NCBI RefSeq assembly: GCF_000812875.1 | Contig: NZ_JSYK01000003.1 | Location: 310,001-374,000 of the forward strand | Direction of reading: 5' to 3' | DNA from: Kaistella solincola | GTDB lineage: Bacteria > Bacteroidota > Bacteroidia > Flavobacteriales > Weeksellaceae | DNA: 64,000 bases | Shown: positions 7,603-15,539 of the stretch, one piece after another | Numbering within the stretch: the stretch's first letter is position 1 | How the letters are laid out: each line of letters begins with the position of its first letter | The notes under the pieces: generated by a model | Database searches by the model: none | The model's input: only the letters and a program-made list of their open reading frames with translations | What the model was told of the DNA's origin: nothing | Position numbers and translations under genes: made by a program

Positions 7603-8790
7603 TTATTCCTGACTGCGGTCATGCAGAAAATTATCCTCAGTTTCCAACCAAGAAGTTTTATAAGTTGGATCTTCCACTTTTAAAGCTTCCTCCGTTAATT
7701 GAAAAGGTCGGAAAGGATCAACCATCACCGCATATTCTTCGGTAAATTTTTTACCAATGCTCCGTTCCATTGCGCCAGGGTGTGGACCGTGAACAATACC
7801 GCCGGGATGCAGCGTAAAATCCATTAAATCGATATGGTTTCTACTCATGAAATCGCCTTCGGTGTAGAAAAGCACTTCGTCCGAATCGATATTTGAATGA
7901 TTATACGGCGCCGGAATCGCTTGCGGATGATAATCATACATTCGCGCCACGAAAGAGCAAACCACAAAATTATGCGCTTCGAAATTCTGGTGCGTTGGCG
8001 GTGGAAGGTGAACCCGACCGGTAATCGGTTCGAAATTTTTGATATTAAATTTGTACGGATAAAAATAGCCATCCCAACCGACCACATCAAATGGATGCGT
8101 GGCGTAAACGAAATCCCAGAGTTGATTTTCTTTCTTTACTTTAATTAAAAATTCACCTTTTTCGTCGATTGGTTCCATGAAAGTTGGCGCTACAATGTCG
8201 CGCTCACAGAAGGGCGAATGTTCGAGCAGCTGACCGAATTCATTGCGGTATCTTTTCGGTGTATAAATCGGCGAATGACTTTCAATAAACAAAAGCACGT
8301 TTTTTTCGTCATTAAAATCTATTGAATAAATAGTTCCGCGCGGAATAATAAGATAATCACCAACGGAAAAATCGAGATTACCGACAAAAGTTCTGAGTGT
8401 TCCGCTGCCTTCGTGCACGAAAAGCAATTCGTCGCATTCAGCATTTTTATAGAAGTAATCGGTGCTTTTTTTTGGTTTTGCCAAACCAAGTTTCAGGTCA
8501 TTATTTATCAGCAAAACTTTTCTGCTTTCCAGAAAATCATCTTCCGACGTAATATTCATACCTTTAAACATCCGCGGCGTCACGTTTTTAGCAACCGCAA
8601 TTTTCGGCGTTACATCTTTCGGTTCACTGATGGATTTTATCTGCGTAGGACGGTGAATATGGTAAAGAAGCGAGGAAATACCGTGAAAACCTTCGGTGCC
8701 AAAAAGCTGCTCATAGTAGAACTTATCATCCTCCGATTTGAAAACAGTATGCCTTTTCTGTGGAATTTTCCCCGACTGATGATATCTCAT
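7603..8790 (-). CDS. hmgA: Homogentisate 1,2-dioxygenase
   Basis: Opens the ring of homogentisate to maleylacetoacetate using Fe(II). At 395 residues it is the shorter bacterial form of the family. Recognisable parts: LLFVHEGSGTLRTFVG (cupin core), PAPYNHSNIDSDEVLFYTEGDF and LHPGGIVHGPHPGAMERS, which hold the iron-binding His and Glu residues. It starts at MRYHQSGKIPQKRHTVF, typical of the family. It lies in the same strand block as hppD and fahA, with the CoA-transferase 99 nt downstream. An AT-rich leader precedes it, with TAAATTTA-like words but no clean promoter. Confidence 0.94.
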   Translation of the reverse strand: MRYHQSGKIPQKRHTVFKSEDDKFYYEQLFGTEGFHGISSLLYHIHRPTQIKSISEPKDVTPKIAVAKNVTPRMFKGMNITSEDDFLESRKVLLINNDLKLGLAKPKKSTDYFYKNAECDELLFVHEGSGTLRTFVGNLDFSVGDYLIIPRGTIYSIDFNDEKNVLLFIESHSPIYTPKRYRNEFGQLLEHSPFCERDIVAPTFMEPIDEKGEFLIKVKKENQLWDFVYATHPFDVVGWDGYFYPYKFNIKNFEPITGRVHLPPPTHQNFEAHNFVVCSFVARMYDYHPQAIPAPYNHSNIDSDEVLFYTEGDFMSRNHIDLMDFTLHPGGIVHGPHPGAMERSIGKKFTEEYAVMVDPFRPFQLTEEALKVEDPTYKTSWLETEDNFLHDRSQE

Positions 8791-8854
8791 TTTCGTAAAT
8801 TTTATTACGTAAATTTAATCAAAATTTCAGACTTCGGGAAGCTCGTAAATTTTT

Positions 8855-9391
8855 TTAGGAAGGATTAAATTCCATCACCGCTTCATAAAATTCTTCTTCC
8901 ATAATGCCGAATTGCTGCGCGAGCAGTTGAAGACCGGCTAAATTTTCAGCTAAAAATCTGTCGTTTTTCGGAAATGGTAAAAAACCCATTGAAGTCTTAA
9001 ATGAAAAATTTTCACCGTCATTTTTGATTTCGGTTTCAGCGAATTCCAGTTTTCTGAAAAAAGTATTCTGAGTTTCGTTTTCAGCGTTCAAAACCTCGGG
9101 GAAAATTAAAACTCCGCCGGAAGTCATGCTATTGCAAAGCAAATCCAAATCTTCCTGACTGGTTTCAGACGTTGCAAATGCAATATTCGGTTTATAATTT
9201 TCGAAAAAATTAGCCTCTGAAGCAGCTAAAATTACAAAATCTTCACTCGGGATTTCTTCAGTTTCAACCGAAGAAATAAGGTCGAAATTTTTACCGTGAA
9301 AATTAAGAATATGTAAAAAAAACGGGGTTAAAACGGCATTTTTTGTGAAAATAAGCACGCGCGTTTTGTTATGGAATTTGCTGAACATCAA
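8855..9391 (-). CDS. Hypothetical protein
   Basis: 178 residues, no family recognised. The N-terminal half (TRVLIFTKNAVLTPFFLHIL, then EDFVILAASEANFFENY and GGVLIFPEVLNAENE) has the alternating hydrophobic strands of a Rossmann-like alpha/beta fold, faintly like the N-terminal domain of a Mur ligase. No nucleotide-binding glycine motif is complete. The C-terminal MGFLPFPKNDRFLAENLAGLQLLAQQFGI is amphipathic. It has no signal peptide. It is 10 nt downstream of the lipoprotein gene and probably in one transcript with it. Function unknown. Confidence 0.7.
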   Translation of the reverse strand: MMFSKFHNKTRVLIFTKNAVLTPFFLHILNFHGKNFDLISSVETEEIPSEDFVILAASEANFFENYKPNIAFATSETSQEDLDLLCNSMTSGGVLIFPEVLNAENETQNTFFRKLEFAETEIKNDGENFSFKTSMGFLPFPKNDRFLAENLAGLQLLAQQFGIMEEEFYEAVMEFNPS

Positions 9392-9401
9392 TTAAACCGT
9401 G

Positions 9402-9833
9402 CTATTTTTTAAGATTATCGTTGATGATGTCGTGGAAAACCACCACAACACTGTCCCAGCGCTCTTTATCTTTCGGCATGATGTTCGACGCGTCGCTTTT
9501 GCTGCCGGAATTATCACCTTTTTTTACGTTAATCGTGGTTGAAATATTGTCGTAAAGTTTATTATAATCTTCCTGAATGGTGCGGAAATTATTTGTTGCA
9601 AGTGCTTTTTCAATGCGGTAAAGTTCGCGATTTGTAATGCGGAAATCTTTTTTCACCTTTTGGTTTTGACCTTCGAAAGAGTAATGAACTTTATGGCCTT
9701 TGATGAGTAAATTTTCATAAATCGGCGATAAACCGCCACTTCGCGCATAGCTGTAATCAAAATCGCGATATTTGTTTGGCGAAGCACACGCCGTTAAAAA
9801 TAAAAATGTAAGGACAAAAAATAAGTTTTTCAT
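9402..9833 (-). CDS. Putative lipoprotein
   Basis: 143-residue predicted lipoprotein. The signal MKNLFFVLTFLFLTAC ends in a lipobox LTAC (Cys16). The mature part starts ASPNKYRDFDYSYARSGG and continues with mixed beta and helical segments. The family is not recognised. It lies 9 nt after plsC on the same strand and 10 nt before the hypothetical gene, so the group plsC - lipoprotein - hypothetical is likely an operon. A periplasm-facing lipid-anchored location is inferred from the lipobox. Confidence 0.75.
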   Translation of the reverse strand: MKNLFFVLTFLFLTACASPNKYRDFDYSYARSGGLSPIYENLLIKGHKVHYSFEGQNQKVKKDFRITNRELYRIEKALATNNFRTIQEDYNKLYDNISTTINVKKGDNSGSKSDASNIMPKDKERWDSVVVVFHDIINDNLKK

Positions 9834-9842
9834 AAGTTTTAT

Positions 9843-10640
9843 TTAAATTTTAACTTCTGCTTTTTTTGTTTTCAATTCTTCATCATATTCGTGCAGCAAA
9901 TTGAAATCTTCGGTTTGTTCGATGCCAATCATGATTTTATTTAAAATAGTCTGCGCATCATCTTTGTCATAATCAATATCCAAAGCAGGTTTAAAAACCA
10001 TCGTCGGTTTTACGCCCGTAACTTTCACGCGCAAACCTTTTTTATCAAAAGCGCGGCGGAAACCATTAATTTTTATCGGAATTACAATAGGTTTTTGGTT
10101 TTTTACCAATTTCGCCGTTCCTTTTCTGCCTTGCGCAAACGCCGAAGTGGTGCCTTGCGGAAAGGTAATCACCCAGCCGTTGTCCAGCGCTTTCATTATG
10201 TTTTCAACTTCGGTTAAATCCACCATTCGGTTTACGTTTTGGCCTTCGGCGCGCCAGGTTCTTTTTACCGTTACAGCACCTGCAAGCTTGAAAATTTTGG
10301 TCATAAAGCCTTTGTTCATGGTTTCTTCAGCTGCAACATAATAAATGTCAACTTTTGGATTCAGCAGATAAATTGGATTTTTGATAGAATTTAAATAACC
10401 ATTATTTACTGCACAAAAAGCCTGGTACATTGCGGCAACATCGGCGAAATACGTTTGATGATTGGAAACAAAAAGAACATTAGAGTCCGGAAGATCCACT
10501 AAATTTTCGGTCCCGGAAATTTTTAGTTTATTAAAACCATTAAATCTTCGGTAGGATACCATCCCTAAAACAAAAATTATCAGTCGTTTCAGGAAATACA
10601 GATTGCCAAAAGCATCTGTGAAAATATTTTTCTTCGCCAT
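9843..10640 (-). CDS. plsC: 1-acyl-sn-glycerol-3-phosphate acyltransferase family protein
   Basis: PlsC-type acyltransferase of phospholipid or ornithine-lipid synthesis at the inner membrane, 265 residues. There is one hydrophobic segment near residues 17-30. Motif I is SNHQTYFADV (His61, Asp67), one residue longer than the usual NHX4D. Motif III reads FPQGTT (160-165) instead of FPEGTR. The fold and spacing otherwise fit. The divergent motifs mean the acyl acceptor could be something other than lysophosphatidate. The gene starts 26 nt downstream of the Nudix gene and is probably co-transcribed with it. Confidence 0.82.
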   Translation of the reverse strand: MAKKNIFTDAFGNLYFLKRLIIFVLGMVSYRRFNGFNKLKISGTENLVDLPDSNVLFVSNHQTYFADVAAMYQAFCAVNNGYLNSIKNPIYLLNPKVDIYYVAAEETMNKGFMTKIFKLAGAVTVKRTWRAEGQNVNRMVDLTEVENIMKALDNGWVITFPQGTTSAFAQGRKGTAKLVKNQKPIVIPIKINGFRRAFDKKGLRVKVTGVKPTMVFKPALDIDYDKDDAQTILNKIMIGIEQTEDFNLLHEYDEELKTKKAEVKI

Positions 10641-10665
10641 TATCTAATAACCATAGGGTGCGAAT

Positions 10666-11295
10666 TTACAAATTTTTCAATAATTGGCTAAACTCGCTTA
10701 ATATCATCGACGTTGCGCCCCAAATAATATAACCGTTGAAATTGATGACCGGAACTTCCACGCCGCGCGACGTTGGTAACACCATCATTTCCGGTGCATC
10801 TTTTAAACTTAAAATAGAAGAAACGGGAAATTCAATAAGCTCCACAGCTTCACTTTCCTGCAGGAAAAACTCCGGATTTTTCTTGGTGTAGGAAACGAAA
10901 GCTTTCACGTAAAAGTTGCTCGGCGGAATGTAAATCGGTGAAAGTTCGCGGATAATGCGGATGTAATGTTCATCAATTCCAACTTCTTCCGAGGTCTCGC
11001 GTTTTGCGGTTGCCGCATAATCCACATCGAAATCTTCTTTTTTTCCGCCCGGCAGAGAAATTTGGCCGCTGTGGCGGTCGCGTTCATTTTCGCTGCGTAC
11101 GATGAGCGGCAAAAACCACTCATTATTCTTTAAATAAAGCATGATATTTACGGCTGCAAACTTCGGATTTCTGGTTAAAATTTCTTCGTAAGAATAAAGC
11201 GGACGGTACGGCGGAGAATAAATTTCGTGGGCCGCGTCGCCGCGAAGTGTGGCTTCCTGGATTTGAGTGAGCAGATTTCTACCAAATGTTCTCAT
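10666..11295 (-). CDS. Nudix hydrolase, CoA pyrophosphatase-like
   Basis: Nudix hydrolase of the coenzyme A pyrophosphatase (NudL/UPF0035) type, 209 residues. The segment LIVRSENERDRHSGQISLPGGKKED is the characteristic CoA-binding signature that runs into the Nudix box, which ends REtSEEVG with metal-binding glutamates. It probably splits CoA or its derivatives at the diphosphate. Cytosolic. It is the first gene of the minus-strand run, facing mgtE across a 372-nt AT-rich repeat region. The start MRTFGRNLL is the only sensible one. Confidence 0.87.
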   Translation of the reverse strand: MRTFGRNLLTQIQEATLRGDAAHEIYSPPYRPLYSYEEILTRNPKFAAVNIMLYLKNNEWFLPLIVRSENERDRHSGQISLPGGKKEDFDVDYAATAKRETSEEVGIDEHYIRIIRELSPIYIPPSNFYVKAFVSYTKKNPEFFLQESEAVELIEFPVSSILSLKDAPEMMVLPTSRGVEVPVINFNGYIIWGATSMILSEFSQLLKNL

Positions 11296-11354
11296 GGAAA
11301 CAAATTTACAAAATCGCGCTCTGAAAGTCTTCTAAAATAAAGTTAAATTTCGGT

Positions 11355-11614
11355 CCTAAGCTATTTTTCAAATTTTTGTTTAAGTTTTTGCTGAATAAAA
11401 ATTCCGACCTTAAAGCACCAATTTTTCTGTTTTTCTAAAACCAAAAAAAAATGGTCAAAAAACAGCTAATTTTTCATTTTTAGATTTAGAAAGAATTTCA
11501 AAAAGCAAGCAATTTTTCATTTTAAAACTTAAAAAAAGCGGTCAAACAGCAGCCAATTTTCCTCATTTATAAAATCGGAAAAAATGCTTAAAAAACTGCC
11601 AATTTTTTTGGTTT
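11355..11614. repeat. Degenerate tandem array of AT-rich ~45-bp units (372-nt gene-free gap)
   Basis: The spacer between the divergent Nudix and mgtE genes holds about six degenerate copies of a unit whose recognisable part is GC(c/t)AATTTTTCaTTTT. The copies start near 11359, 11414, 11464, 11508, 11552 and 11597, giving a period of roughly 43-55 bp. Each unit is A-rich on its left, has a small GC core and is T-rich on its right. It resembles the single intergenic hairpins found elsewhere in the window (for example 41464-41495 and 61955-61983). No ORF or known RNA is evident. Confidence 0.6.
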
Positions 11615-11667
11615 AATAAAAACATAAAAACTCAATAATTTCGTCTCTTTTTTTAAAATGGTTACTT

Positions 11668-13008
11668 TTGCACAGCTTAAAGAAACATTTGGAAACGCAC
11701 GATCTTATTTTCAATCCGCAGGATATTGCAGAAACGCTCAGCGAACTTCGCGCTGATGAGCGCCTGATTGCGTTTTTGAAAGTTCCGAAGGAATATAAAG
11801 CCGATGTTTTTTCGCACCTCGATCCCGATTTTCAGGAAGAAACCATTCGCGGCATTGGCAGTGATGAGGTTTCTGAAATTCTGAACGCGATGTCGCCCGA
11901 CGACCGGACCGCGCTTTTCGAAGATTTTCCGGATGAGCTCATCAAATATTCCATCAACCACCTGAATCCGCAGGAAAGACGCGTCGCGCTGAAACTTTTG
12001 GGCTACGATGCTGATTCCATCGCGCGTTTGATGACGCCGTATTACATTCAAATCCGGAAAGAATGGACGGTAAAAAGATGTTTTCAGCAGATTAAAAAAC
12101 TCGGCAAAAAGGTGGAAACCATGAACCATCTTTATGTGGTTGATGAACGAAACCGCCTGATAGACGATATTATGATCGGTTCGCTGCTTTTGGCGGAAGA
12201 AGACACGCTGATTTCCGAAATTACCGATAACCACTTTGTTGCGATTACGACGACAACTTCCAAAGAAGATGCGGTACCTTATTTTGAAAAATATGACCGT
12301 TCTGCGTTGCCTATTGTTACTGAAAACGGTGTTTTGGTGGGAATTGTGACCATCGATGATATTTTAGACCAAATTGAATCCCAGAATACCGAGGATATTC
12401 AGAAATTCGGGGGTATGGAAGCACTAGATGATCCGTACCGGCAAACACATTGGTTTGAAATGATTAGAAAAAGAGGCTTCTGGCTTATTCTTTTATTTTT
12501 CTTCCAGCTTTTAACGGCTTCCGCGATGGGTTATTTTGAAGATGAAATACAAAAAGCTGTTGTACTCACTTTATTTGTTCCACTGATTATTTCAAGTGGC
12601 GGAAATACCGGTTCCCAGGCCGCTACGCTTATTATCCGCGCAATGGCACTTCAGGAAATTACGGTAAAAGATTGGTGGCTCGTTATTAAAAAAGAATTGG
12701 TCACAGGAATGGTGCTGGGTGGAATTTTAGGTATTTTCGGCTTTTTCAGAATAATGCTTTGGCAATATGCAGGCTGGTTCGATTATGGTCAGCATTGGGC
12801 ATTTATTGCGTTAAGCGTCGGTATTTCGCTGTCGATGATTGTAATGTGGGGAACACTTTCAGGCTCGATGGTTCCTTTTATTTTGAAGAGATTTAATCTT
12901 GATCCCGCTACTTCTTCGGCACCTTTTGTGGCCACTTTGGTTGATGTTACTGGTCTGGTGATTTATTTTACAGTCGCAGGTTTGCTTTTGAGCGGCAGAC
13001 TTCTTTAA
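11668..13008 (+). CDS. mgtE: Magnesium transporter MgtE
   Basis: Mg2+ channel/transporter, 446 residues. Domain order: cytosolic N domain (about 10-125, [21 protein letters not shown]), paired CBS domains (about 126-245, [14 protein letters not shown] ... [17 protein letters not shown]), then five membrane segments from about 275. The pore signature [13 protein letters not shown] is near residue 310. The start is uncertain: the open frame begins with TTG at 11668 ([11 protein letters not shown]), but that TTG overlaps a -7-like TACTTTTG (11663-11670), and the ATG at 11658 is out of frame. A TTG at 11689 is the next in-frame choice. The metal-receptor gene follows after 8 nt. Confidence 0.9.
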   Translation: MHSLKKHLETHDLIFNPQDIAETLSELRADERLIAFLKVPKEYKADVFSHLDPDFQEETIRGIGSDEVSEILNAMSPDDRTALFEDFPDELIKYSINHLNPQERRVALKLLGYDADSIARLMTPYYIQIRKEWTVKRCFQQIKKLGKKVETMNHLYVVDERNRLIDDIMIGSLLLAEEDTLISEITDNHFVAITTTTSKEDAVPYFEKYDRSALPIVTENGVLVGIVTIDDILDQIESQNTEDIQKFGGMEALDDPYRQTHWFEMIRKRGFWLILLFFFQLLTASAMGYFEDEIQKAVVLTLFVPLIISSGGNTGSQAATLIIRAMALQEITVKDWWLVIKKELVTGMVLGGILGIFGFFRIMLWQYAGWFDYGQHWAFIALSVGISLSMIVMWGTLSGSMVPFILKRFNLDPATSSAPFVATLVDVTGLVIYFTVAGLLLSGRLL

Positions 13009-13016
13009 AAAATTCA

Positions 13017-13736
13017 ATGAAAATCATTTCGCTCGTTCCGAGTATTACCGAAACACTATTTGATTTTGGACTGACTTCAAACGAAATTATTGGTCGCACT
13101 AAATTCTGCATTCATCCGGAAAATTTGGTGAAGGAAGTTGAAGTTATTGGCGGCACCAAAAATCTGAATATTGAAAAAATCCGTGCTTTAAACCCCGAAT
13201 TAATTATAGCGAATAAAGAAGAAAACGAAAAACTTCAGGTGGAAGAACTTAGCAAAGAATTTAAGGTTTGGGTCACCGATATTCAAAATTTAGAAGACAA
13301 TTCCATGTTTATTACTGACCTCGGTAAATTGCTAAAAAAGCCCGATTTAGCACGGAATTTTAATGAAAGCATTGACGGCATTTTTTCTGAAATTAAAGTT
13401 GAAACACCGAAAAAAGTCGCGTATCTCATTTGGAAAAATCCGTATATGACGATAGGTTCGGATACTTTTATTCATGACGTTATAAGCAAAATCGGTTTCC
13501 AGAATATTTTTTCTGCGCAGAAAAGATATCCGGTGATTTCGCTTTCAGATTTTCATGAGGCTGAATATATTTTTCTTTCGACAGAGCCGTATCCATTTAA
13601 GCAAAAACACATTGAAGAATTTCAAGCAGAATTTCCTTCGAAAAAAATCACTTTGGTGGACGGCGAAGCTTTCTCCTGGTTCGGAACACATTTGACGAAA
13701 AAAAGCGAATATTTGCAGCGTTTAGCAAAGTTATAA
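13017..13736 (+). CDS. Helical-backbone metal receptor (BtuF-like substrate-binding protein)
   Basis: 239-residue protein of the periplasmic-binding TroA/BtuF superfamily (ABC transporter substrate-binding, cobalamin or metal-chelate type). It starts MKIISLVPSITETLFDFGL, the usual first strand of BtuF, and continues with IGGTKNLNIEKIRALNPELIIAN. There is no signal peptide or lipobox, so it would be cytosolic as read; many family members annotated as cobalamin-binding are like this. No permease or ATPase is next to it. It lies 8 nt behind mgtE and ends at a strong terminator. Ligand unknown. Confidence 0.8.
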   Translation: MKIISLVPSITETLFDFGLTSNEIIGRTKFCIHPENLVKEVEVIGGTKNLNIEKIRALNPELIIANKEENEKLQVEELSKEFKVWVTDIQNLEDNSMFITDLGKLLKKPDLARNFNESIDGIFSEIKVETPKKVAYLIWKNPYMTIGSDTFIHDVISKIGFQNIFSAQKRYPVISLSDFHEAEYIFLSTEPYPFKQKHIEEFQAEFPSKKITLVDGEAFSWFGTHLTKKSEYLQRLAKL

Positions 13737-13740
13737 AATG

Positions 13741-13770
13741 AAAAAAAGCCCGTTATAACAGGCTTTTTTT
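13741..13770. terminator. Bidirectional rho-independent terminator
   Basis: AAAAAAAGCC / GGCTTTTTTT, with an additional GT/AC pairing inside the loop. It lies between the metal receptor (+) and dapA (-). Confidence 0.85.
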
Positions 13771-13786
13771 TGATTTTGTCTAAAAA

Positions 13787-14659
13787 TTAAATTCCAACCA
13801 TTTCCGCTTTTATTTTTTCCTGAAGTCCGGAGCTTGCGATCACCAAAGGCAATCGAACAAAGTTTTTCAAAATTCCCATTTCAGCCAAAATGGTTTTAAT
13901 TCCGGCCGGATTTCCTTCAGCAAAAATCAATCGGGTGATTTCTACCAGTTTATTGTGAATTTCGTAAGCTTCTTTTACTTTTCCATCAAAAGCCAGCTGA
14001 ACCATGGTAGAAAATTCCTTCGGATACGCTTGGCCAATCACGGAAATTACACCGTAGCCACCGGCTAAAGTTACCGGTAGCGTATATTCATCATCGCCGG
14101 AAACCAAACTGAAATTCTCCGGTTTTTGGCGTAAAATATCAAAATATTGGTTGATGCTCGGCGCAGCTTCTTTAATCATAAAAAGATTCGGGAATTCCTT
14201 CGCCAATCTCACAGTTGTTGAAGCTTCCACATTTTGCCCTGTACGGGATGGAACGTTGTAAATAATGATTTGTTTACCTGTTTCTGCTAGTGCTTTATAA
14301 TGCTGATAAAGACCTTCCTGATTCGGTCTGTTGTAATATGGTGAGACCGAAAGAATTGCGTCGAAAGCCGATAAATCAGTTTCTTCGATTTGTTTTTTTA
14401 CTTCGAGCGTATTATTTCCGCCAATTCCTAAAACGAGCGGCAAGCGCTTGTCATTCACTTTTATAATGTGCTCAATGACGGTTTTTTTCTCATTTTCCGA
14501 AAGGGTTGCGGCTTCGGCAGTGGTGCCCAAAACTACCAGATAATTGGTGCCGTTTTCGATGTTGAATTCCACCAACTTCGTCAGTGAATCCAAATCAACC
14601 GATAAATCTTCATTAAACGGTGTTACCAGCGCCACACCAAGACCTTTTAATTTGCTCAT
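13787..14659 (-). CDS. dapA: 4-hydroxy-tetrahydrodipicolinate synthase
   Basis: Condenses pyruvate with aspartate semialdehyde in lysine/diaminopimelate synthesis. It is a TIM barrel of 290 residues, normal length. Active-site elements: TTAEA (46-50), Tyr134 in IIIYNVPSRTG with the following Arg, and the Schiff-base Lys163 in LFMIKEAAPS. The family's usual GTTGE is GTTAE here. Cytosolic. It is transcribed alone, divergent from the 5'-nucleotidase gene, with a -7 element at 14679-14686. Confidence 0.93.
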   Translation of the reverse strand: MSKLKGLGVALVTPFNEDLSVDLDSLTKLVEFNIENGTNYLVVLGTTAEAATLSENEKKTVIEHIIKVNDKRLPLVLGIGGNNTLEVKKQIEETDLSAFDAILSVSPYYNRPNQEGLYQHYKALAETGKQIIIYNVPSRTGQNVEASTTVRLAKEFPNLFMIKEAAPSINQYFDILRQKPENFSLVSGDDEYTLPVTLAGGYGVISVIGQAYPKEFSTMVQLAFDGKVKEAYEIHNKLVEITRLIFAEGNPAGIKTILAEMGILKNFVRLPLVIASSGLQEKIKAEMVGI

Positions 14660-14678
14660 TTTTCTTGAATTAATCTTC

Positions 14679-14686
14679 CAAAATTA
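14679..14686 (-). promoter_or_regulatory. Promoter -7 element for dapA
   Basis: Read on the minus strand it is TAATTTTG (TAnnTTTG consensus), ending 19 nt before the dapA ATG. No convincing -33 TTTG is seen at the right distance. Confidence 0.45.
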
Positions 14687-14741
14687 CAAAATTTTAGGAG
14701 AGATTTAAGCAAAAGCTGCGAGAACTTTATATTCATATCTC

Positions 14742-14749
14742 TATATTTG
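14742..14749 (+). promoter_or_regulatory. Promoter -7 element for the 5'-nucleotidase operon
   Basis: TATATTTG matches TAnnTTTG and lies 19 nt before the ATG at 14769. It probably drives the run of four closely packed genes through recO. Confidence 0.5.
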
Positions 14750-14768
14750 TAACTCTTATTTTAAGATT

Positions 14769-15539
14769 ATGAAAAGTAAATTTCTACTGGCCGGGTTTGT
14801 CGCCGTAACGCTGATTTCCTGCCGTGCGCCGCTCGCCGTTGCGAAAGTTGATGTCCAGAAAAATATTTCGGTTGCGGAAAATATGCCGGTAGACCAGACT
14901 TTCAAAAAAATCATCGAGCCTTATAAAATGGAACTTGAAGGTAAAATGAATACCAAACTTTCTCACACCGCTGTCGATCTTACCAAATCTGGTGACAACA
15001 GCAATTTGGGAAATCTTTTAGCCGATTACACCTTTGAAGGTGCTGATGTGTGGGCAAAAAACAACGGCATTCCGGGTGGAATTGATGGCGCAGTGATTAA
15101 CATCGGCGGCATCAGAACCACGATCGCGAAAGGCGATATCATTACGCGACAGATTTATGAGGTGATGCCTTTTGAAAATGAAGTCATGATTATGAAAATG
15201 AAAGGCGCTGATATGCAGGGACTTTTCGATTATTATCTGAAAACGCAGAAAAACAATCCAGTTTCGCACATCGTTATTGAGACCGATGGCGATAAAATAA
15301 TAAAACAGCTGATTAACGGCGAAAAAATAGATCCGGCGAAAACGTATTATATCGCGACCTCCGATTATCTTGCTTTGGGCGGTGATAATATGGATTACTT
15401 TAAAAAAGGTGAAATGATTTCCACCGGAATTAAATTACGCGATTTATTTCTGGAAAAATTTAAAGCAAATCCTGAAGTTACGGTTCCTACGGATGTGCGC
15501 CTGAACTTTAAAAATAAAAAAAATACCACTGATGAATAG
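14769..15539 (+). CDS. 5'-nucleotidase C-terminal domain lipoprotein
   Basis: 256-residue protein made only of the C-terminal, substrate-specificity domain of UshA/5'-nucleotidases. Signatures: SNLGNLLADYTFEGADVWAK, INIGGIRTTIAKGDIITRQIYEVMPFEN and YYIATSDYLALGGDNMDYF. A lipoprotein signal ends at LISC (Cys18). The matching metallophosphoesterase domain is a separate gene directly downstream, overlapping by 8 nt, so the two probably form one split enzyme that removes phosphate from nucleotides outside the inner membrane. The domain order is reversed compared with the single-chain enzyme. Confidence 0.88.
   Translation: MKSKFLLAGFVAVTLISCRAPLAVAKVDVQKNISVAENMPVDQTFKKIIEPYKMELEGKMNTKLSHTAVDLTKSGDNSNLGNLLADYTFEGADVWAKNNGIPGGIDGAVINIGGIRTTIAKGDIITRQIYEVMPFENEVMIMKMKGADMQGLFDYYLKTQKNNPVSHIVIETDGDKIIKQLINGEKIDPAKTYYIATSDYLALGGDNMDYFKKGEMISTGIKLRDLFLEKFKANPEVTVPTDVRLNFKNKKNTTDE

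Noticed and set aside
11355-11614. Possible CRISPR array from ~45-bp periodicity
   Set aside because: Units are degenerate, with no constant repeat and no unique spacers, and no cas gene is in the window.
11677-12234. 185-codon open frame antisense to mgtE
   Set aside because: It is a shadow of mgtE codons, with no family signal, no promoter, and rich in His/Arg/Asn as such shadows are.
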